Of a stretch of DNA of 9,462 nt, positions 6,458-9,462 are shown in pieces. A program made the position numbers and the translations under genes. This stretch comes from JAQBDA01 sp041301185. GTDB taxonomy: Bacteria; Chloroflexota; Anaerolineae; Anaerolineales; UBA4823. The first letter of the stretch is position 1, and each line of letters opens with the position of its first letter. The stretch lies in assembly GCA_041301185.1 (NCBI GenBank), contig JBFYSV010000130.1:1-9462 (forward strand), given 5' to 3'. The notes below the pieces were generated by a model. The model ran no database searches. It was given only the letters and a program-made list of their open reading frames with translations, and was not told where the DNA came from.

Positions 6458-7138
6458 ATGCCGACGATATTGATTATTGAAGATGAGCCGGAGCTGGTCA
6501 AAGTACTTCGCTCCTACCTGGAACAGGCTGGCTTTCATGTAGTCACCGCCTACCGCGGCGATACCGGTCTATCTACCTGGGAGCATAAACGCCCAGACCT
6601 GGTTCTGCTCGACCTCAACCTACCCGGGATGGACGGTCTGGATGTTGCCCGGGAAATCCGCCGCAAATCCGACACGCCCATCATTATGCTCACAGCCCGC
6701 GTGGAGGAGACCGACCAGCTCATCGGCCTGGAGCTCGGCGCAGATGACTATATACCCAAGCCCTTCTCGCCACGTGTGGTGGTCGCCCGAGTGCGCGCCC
6801 TGCTTCGCCGGTCAGAGACCACTCCTCAAGCTACCCAGGTTTTACATATCCGGGATCTGGAGATCGACCAGGATGCCCATACGGTCACCCGCCAGGGAGT
6901 GCCCATTGAGCTCACTCCCACCGAGTTCAGCCTGTTAGCAGCCCTGGCAGCCCAACCAGGCAGGGCGTTCACCCGGTTACAATTATTAGAAAACAGCCAG
7001 GGCTCAGCCTACGAGGGCTATGAGCGCACCATCGACGCGCATATCAAAAACCTGCGCGCCAAGCTCGAGATCGAGCCTAAAAACCCACGCTATATCGAAA
7101 CCGTCTTCGGTGTGGGCTATCGCTTCTCCCGTACCTGA
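6458..7138 (+). CDS. OmpR/PhoB-family response regulator
   Basis: This is a cytoplasmic DNA-binding regulator of 226 residues, the normal length for the family. The receiver domain (1-about 118) has the acidic pocket E8/D9, phospho-acceptor D52 in LLDLNLPGMDG, T79 in MLTAR and K101 in PKPF. All conserved positions are present, so phosphorylation by a partner kinase is expected. The C-terminal winged-helix effector domain (about 128-226) shows the LTPTEF, RTIDAHIKNLRAKL and YIETVFGVGYRF blocks. The kinase gene starts inside its stop codon, marking a coupled pair. ATG 6458 gives a start flush with the first beta strand (PTILIIEDE) and no better start lies upstream, although there is no ribosome-binding site. 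The likely target is the set of 11-bp direct repeats at 5701-5739, by position and family. The stimulus is unknown. Confidence 0.96.
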   Translation: MPTILIIEDEPELVKVLRSYLEQAGFHVVTAYRGDTGLSTWEHKRPDLVLLDLNLPGMDGLDVAREIRRKSDTPIIMLTARVEETDQLIGLELGADDYIPKPFSPRVVVARVRALLRRSETTPQATQVLHIRDLEIDQDAHTVTRQGVPIELTPTEFSLLAALAAQPGRAFTRLQLLENSQGSAYEGYERTIDAHIKNLRAKLEIEPKNPRYIETVFGVGYRFSRT

Positions 7139-8526
7139 TGCGCCTGAGATTATTTGCTGCATTTGCTATCATCGTTCTGGTTGCGGTGATCAGCGTTGTT
7201 ATCATCGCCCGCCAGGGAGCCGCCAGCGCGGTGCGCACGTTCATGTTTCGTGGCAGCATGATCGGTGTTGATGAGCTGGCGAGTTCACTTCAAGACTACT
7301 ACGCCGCGAATAGATCATGGCAAGCAATTGAAGACTCTACGATCTGGCCAAACGCTACGCGGGGTCAGGGACAGGGTCATGGCATGCAAGCCGGGCAAGC
7401 AACAATGATGGGGCAACGCATCCGCCTGACAGATGAAGAAGGATATCTGCTTGCCGATACCGCCAATCCCGGCTTGAATGGCACAATCTCCACCACCCGC
7501 CTGAGCAGTAGTGAAATGGAAAATGCCACACCTCTAGAGGTGGACAATCGTCTGGTTGGCTACCTGCTCCCTGAAGGCGGCATGCGCTTCAACCAGGGTG
7601 ATGAGACATTTCTGGTCAGCCGGATCAGCAATGCCGCCCTGATCGCGGGTCTAATTGCCGGCGCGCTGGCACTGCTGTTGGCATCTGTGCTGGCTTACCG
7701 ATTGTTACGCCCGGTGGGCGAGCTCACCATTGCCGCCGAACGGATGGCCTCCGGGGATCTCTCCCAGCGAGTCCCCATCCACGGGCATGATGAACTGGCT
7801 ACCTTGGGGATCGCCTTCAACCAGATGGCAGATGCCTTGCAACAGTCAGAGGTGAGCCGGCGTGCCATGACCGCCGATATCGCCCACGAGCTGCGTAACC
7901 CGCTGGCAGTCCAACGCGCCAATCTGGAAGCCTTGCAAGATGGTGTCTACCCTTTAACCGCCGACAACCTGTCGCCGATCCTGGAACAAAACCAGCTGCT
8001 TACTCGCCTGGTGGACGACCTGCGCACCCTGGCCCTGGCTGATTCCGGTCAGCTGGATCTCATCCTTACGCCCACCGATCTGGTGAACCTGGTGCCGCGG
8101 GTGGTGGAGCGTTTCATTCCCCAGGCTGCATCGCGGGGGATCAAAATCGACGTGCAGCTCCCCAAGAGCCTGCCGAAGCTCTCCCTGGATCCCCAGCGGG
8201 TCGAACAAATCTTGAGTAACCTGATCAGCAATGCTTTGCGCCACACCCCAGATGGCGGTCATATCCAGGTTGAGCTTTCGGCGAAAACTGAGCAAGTCTC
8301 GCTCACTGTGCACGATAGCGGTGCAGGCATTTCGCCACAGGCTTTGCCGTATATCTTTGATCGCTTCTACCGGGCAGATAAATCCCGGGCGCGCCTGGAA
8401 GGCGGTACGGGTTTAGGGCTGGCGATTGCCCGGAAAATCGCCGAGGCTCACGACGGGTCGCTGACCGCCGCAAACCATCCGCAAGGTGGTGCGGAGTTTG
8501 TGCTTACACTACCCATAAGCGCTTGA
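7138..8526 (+). CDS. sensor histidine kinase (HAMP-HisKA-HATPase) with Met/Gly/His-rich extracytoplasmic loop
   Basis: This is the membrane kinase partner of the preceding regulator. Its ATG overlaps the regulator's TGA by one base (TGATG), a coupling arrangement. Domains in the 462 residues are TM1 (about 6-25), an extracytoplasmic sensor of about 140 residues (26-165), TM2 (about 166-187), HAMP (about 188-240), HisKA with phospho-acceptor H250 in IAHELRNPL, and an ATPase domain. The ATPase has its N box at 361-371 (NLISNALRHTP), a G1 box DSGAGI at 393-398 and a G2 box GGTGLGL at 422-428. All catalytic boxes are intact. The sensor loop has no recognised fold, although LTDEEGYLLADT (97-108) resembles the strand pattern of extracytoplasmic PAS-like sensors. 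The odd feature is a low-complexity patch at 76-92 rich in Gly, Gln, Met and His, similar to a patch in the secreted protein encoded upstream. The nature of the stimulus is inference only. Confidence 0.96.
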   Translation: MRLRLFAAFAIIVLVAVISVVIIARQGAASAVRTFMFRGSMIGVDELASSLQDYYAANRSWQAIEDSTIWPNATRGQGQGHGMQAGQATMMGQRIRLTDEEGYLLADTANPGLNGTISTTRLSSSEMENATPLEVDNRLVGYLLPEGGMRFNQGDETFLVSRISNAALIAGLIAGALALLLASVLAYRLLRPVGELTIAAERMASGDLSQRVPIHGHDELATLGIAFNQMADALQQSEVSRRAMTADIAHELRNPLAVQRANLEALQDGVYPLTADNLSPILEQNQLLTRLVDDLRTLALADSGQLDLILTPTDLVNLVPRVVERFIPQAASRGIKIDVQLPKSLPKLSLDPQRVEQILSNLISNALRHTPDGGHIQVELSAKTEQVSLTVHDSGAGISPQALPYIFDRFYRADKSRARLEGGTGLGLAIARKIAEAHDGSLTAANHPQGGAEFVLTLPISA

Positions 8527-8583
8527 CCAATATGACCTGGATAGACATGTCATTCCGAGCCACGTACTTTGAATTCATTCAGC

Positions 8584-8589
8584 TATGAT
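8584..8589 (+). promoter_or_regulatory. candidate -10 box for the ybaK-like gene
   Basis: TATGAT matches the -10 consensus at five of six positions and lies 27 bases before ATG 8617. No convincing -35 is found 16-18 bases upstream. It also lies downstream of TTG 8569, which would make that alternative start unusable from this promoter. Weak evidence. Confidence 0.22.
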
Positions 8590-8616
8590 AGAAACCCAGG
8601 TCTTGAATTTAACAAC

Positions 8617-9087
8617 ATGAAACCCACCAACGTCACCCGCATGCTGGACGCCCATAAAATCCCCTACACCGCATTTGAGCTACCCAATGAGAAAATCGGT
8701 GCCATGGAAGCTGCCCAATATCTGGGGGTCTCCCCCTCCTTGGTCTATAAGACCATCGTCATCACCCGCGAAGGCAAGGGCAAACCCATCCTGGCAGTGA
8801 TCCCTGGACCAAATGAGGTCGATTTGAAAGCTCTGGCAAAAGCGCTGGGCGAGAAAAAAGTTGCGCTACCCACCGAGCGCGAGGCTGAGCGCCTGACCGG
8901 CTTACAGGCGGGCGGAATCTCACCCCTGGCGCTATTGCAGCGTGGTTTCCAGATCGTGATCGACGAATCCGCCCAGCAACACACCGAGATCTATATCTCC
9001 GGCGGGCAGCGCGGGTTGAACATCCGCCTGCCGGTGGAGGCGCTGGTCTCGCTGACGAATGCCAGGTTGGCACAAATCTCTCACTGA
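8617..9087 (+). CDS. ybaK: YbaK/EbsC-type aminoacyl-tRNA deacylase (Cys-tRNA(Pro) deacylase-like)
   Basis: This is a trans-editing enzyme of the cytoplasm. Family members hydrolyse mischarged tRNAs, classically Cys-tRNA(Pro) made by prolyl-tRNA synthetase. With ATG 8617 the protein has 156 residues, close to the usual 155-165, and the N terminus aligns with the family (MKPTNVTRMLDAHKIPY). The conserved Lys of VYKT is K45, followed by GGISPL (99-104) and the SGGQRGLNI block (128-136). The frame is open farther upstream to a TTG at 8569, but those 16 extra residues look non-conserved and ATG is preferred. No Shine-Dalgarno sequence is evident before the ATG (AGGT at 8598-8601 is too far). The gene follows the kinase by 90 bases and converges with the M48 protease gene with a 17-base gap. 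Exact tRNA specificity within the INS/YbaK superfamily cannot be settled from sequence alone. Confidence 0.93.
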   Translation: MKPTNVTRMLDAHKIPYTAFELPNEKIGAMEAAQYLGVSPSLVYKTIVITREGKGKPILAVIPGPNEVDLKALAKALGEKKVALPTEREAERLTGLQAGGISPLALLQRGFQIVIDESAQQHTEIYISGGQRGLNIRLPVEALVSLTNARLAQISH

Positions 9088-9104
9088 AATCCCTAAAATA
9101 CCGA

Positions 9105-9461
9105 TCAAATATTCACCTGATCAGTTGCGCTCTCCGCCATGGCGATACGCTTGCCCAGCGCCGGGTGCGAGTAGAGCAAAAACTCCACCCACGGCTCCGG
9201 GTCGGCATCTGCCAGGTTCTGGTTCGCCAGGCGGGTCAGCGCTGAGGCATAGGCTGCACCTTTGCCGGTAGCCTGTAAGGCGTACTCGTCCGCCCGCCGT
9301 TCCCGCCAGCGGGAATATGCGTTGCCCAACGGCATGGTCAGCAGTCCGTACAGCCCCATGACGATCGCAAATAGCGGCAAGGCGGCGATATCAGCTGGGC
9401 TTTCGAAGCCAAAATAGCTCACTCCCCAGTTTAAACCTAACGAAGCGAGATAGAGCCCTCC
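9105..9461 (-). CDS. M48-type membrane zinc metalloprotease, C-terminal part, 5' end outside window
   Basis: Read leftward, the frame is open to the right edge of the window. Codons before the GTG at 9422 read GGLYLASLGLNWG and continue into VSYFGF, so that GTG is probably internal and the N-terminal half with HExxH is missing from view. What remains is a hydrophobic segment (AALPLFAIVMGLYGLLTMPLG), then SRWRERRADEYAL, whose ExxxD (ERRAD) corresponds to the third zinc ligand and following Asp of Ste24/CAAX-protease-like M48 enzymes. After a helical stretch comes the typical terminal motif HPALGKRIAMAE. Known for the family: integral membrane endopeptidases, including Ste24 prenyl-protein proteases and HtpX-type quality-control proteases. 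The spacing and the HPxLxxRI ending fit the Ste24-like branch better than HtpX, but this is a judgement on a partial sequence. The gene converges with the ybaK-like gene. Confidence 0.83.
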   Translation of the reverse strand, partial: GGLYLASLGLNWGVSYFGFESPADIAALPLFAIVMGLYGLLTMPLGNAYSRWRERRADEYALQATGKGAAYASALTRLANQNLADADPEPWVEFLLYSHPALGKRIAMAESATDQVNI

Positions 9462-9462
9462 C

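Noticed and set aside
8569..8616. TTG at 8569 as the start of the ybaK-like gene
   Set aside because: It adds 16 residues not resembling the family's N terminus. ATG 8617 aligns with known family starts and gives the usual length.
9105..9422. GTG at 9422 as the true start of a short 105-residue protease-like protein
   Set aside because: The frame is open to the window edge with membrane-like sequence, and an M48 enzyme without the HExxH half would be inactive. Truncation by the window is the simpler explanation.

Overview
The window looks like chromosomal DNA from a free-living bacterium of moderate GC content, most probably a member of the Chloroflexota (Anaerolineae-like). That placement is inference. 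It rests on the style of the multi-membrane GGDEF/HD-GYP protein, the Gly/Met-rich secreted protein beside an OmpR-type two-component system, and overall protein similarity as remembered, not searched. There is no rRNA, tRNA, CRISPR array or complete insertion sequence.

Layout. (1) 3-665 (+): the C-terminal part of a PHP-domain metal-dependent hydrolase that runs in from the left edge. Only 7 bases separate it from (2) uvrB, 673-2724 (+), the damage-recognition helicase-like subunit of nucleotide excision repair. (3) 2730-5435 (-): a 901-residue membrane protein convergent with uvrB (5-base gap). It carries a GGDEF domain, a second membrane module and a C-terminal HD-GYP domain, so it could both make and break cyclic di-GMP. 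(4) 5436-5806: the only long non-coding stretch. It holds a leftward promoter candidate, a MITE-like palindromic element (about 5584-5675) and four TTCACA-type hexamers spaced exactly 11 bp apart (5701-5739), followed by an AT-rich -10-like box. (5) 5807-6358 (+): a small secreted Met/Gly-rich protein, followed by a strong hairpin at 6378-6414. (6) 6458-7138 and 7138-8526 (+): an OmpR-family response regulator and its membrane histidine kinase, overlapping by one base. An extended -10 promoter lies almost on the regulator's start codon. (7) 8617-9087 (+): a YbaK/EbsC-type aminoacyl-tRNA deacylase. (8) 9105-9461 (-): the C-terminal part of an M48-type membrane zinc protease that runs off the right edge.

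How the parts may work together. The most interesting unit is 5701-8526. Phased direct repeats of the kind bound by OmpR/PhoB-family regulators sit directly upstream of the secreted-protein gene, and the next two genes are an OmpR-family regulator and its kinase. The kinase's extracytoplasmic loop contains a Gly/Gln/Met/His-rich patch resembling a patch in the secreted protein. A reasonable hypothesis is a self-contained envelope-sensing circuit. In it the regulator drives production of the secreted protein, and the secreted protein or a shared ligand (for example a metal ion bound by methionines) feeds back on the kinase. The arrangement is analogous to CpxP/CpxRA, but no direct homology to CpxP is claimed. 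The remaining genes are housekeeping or general-signalling genes with no evident link to this circuit.
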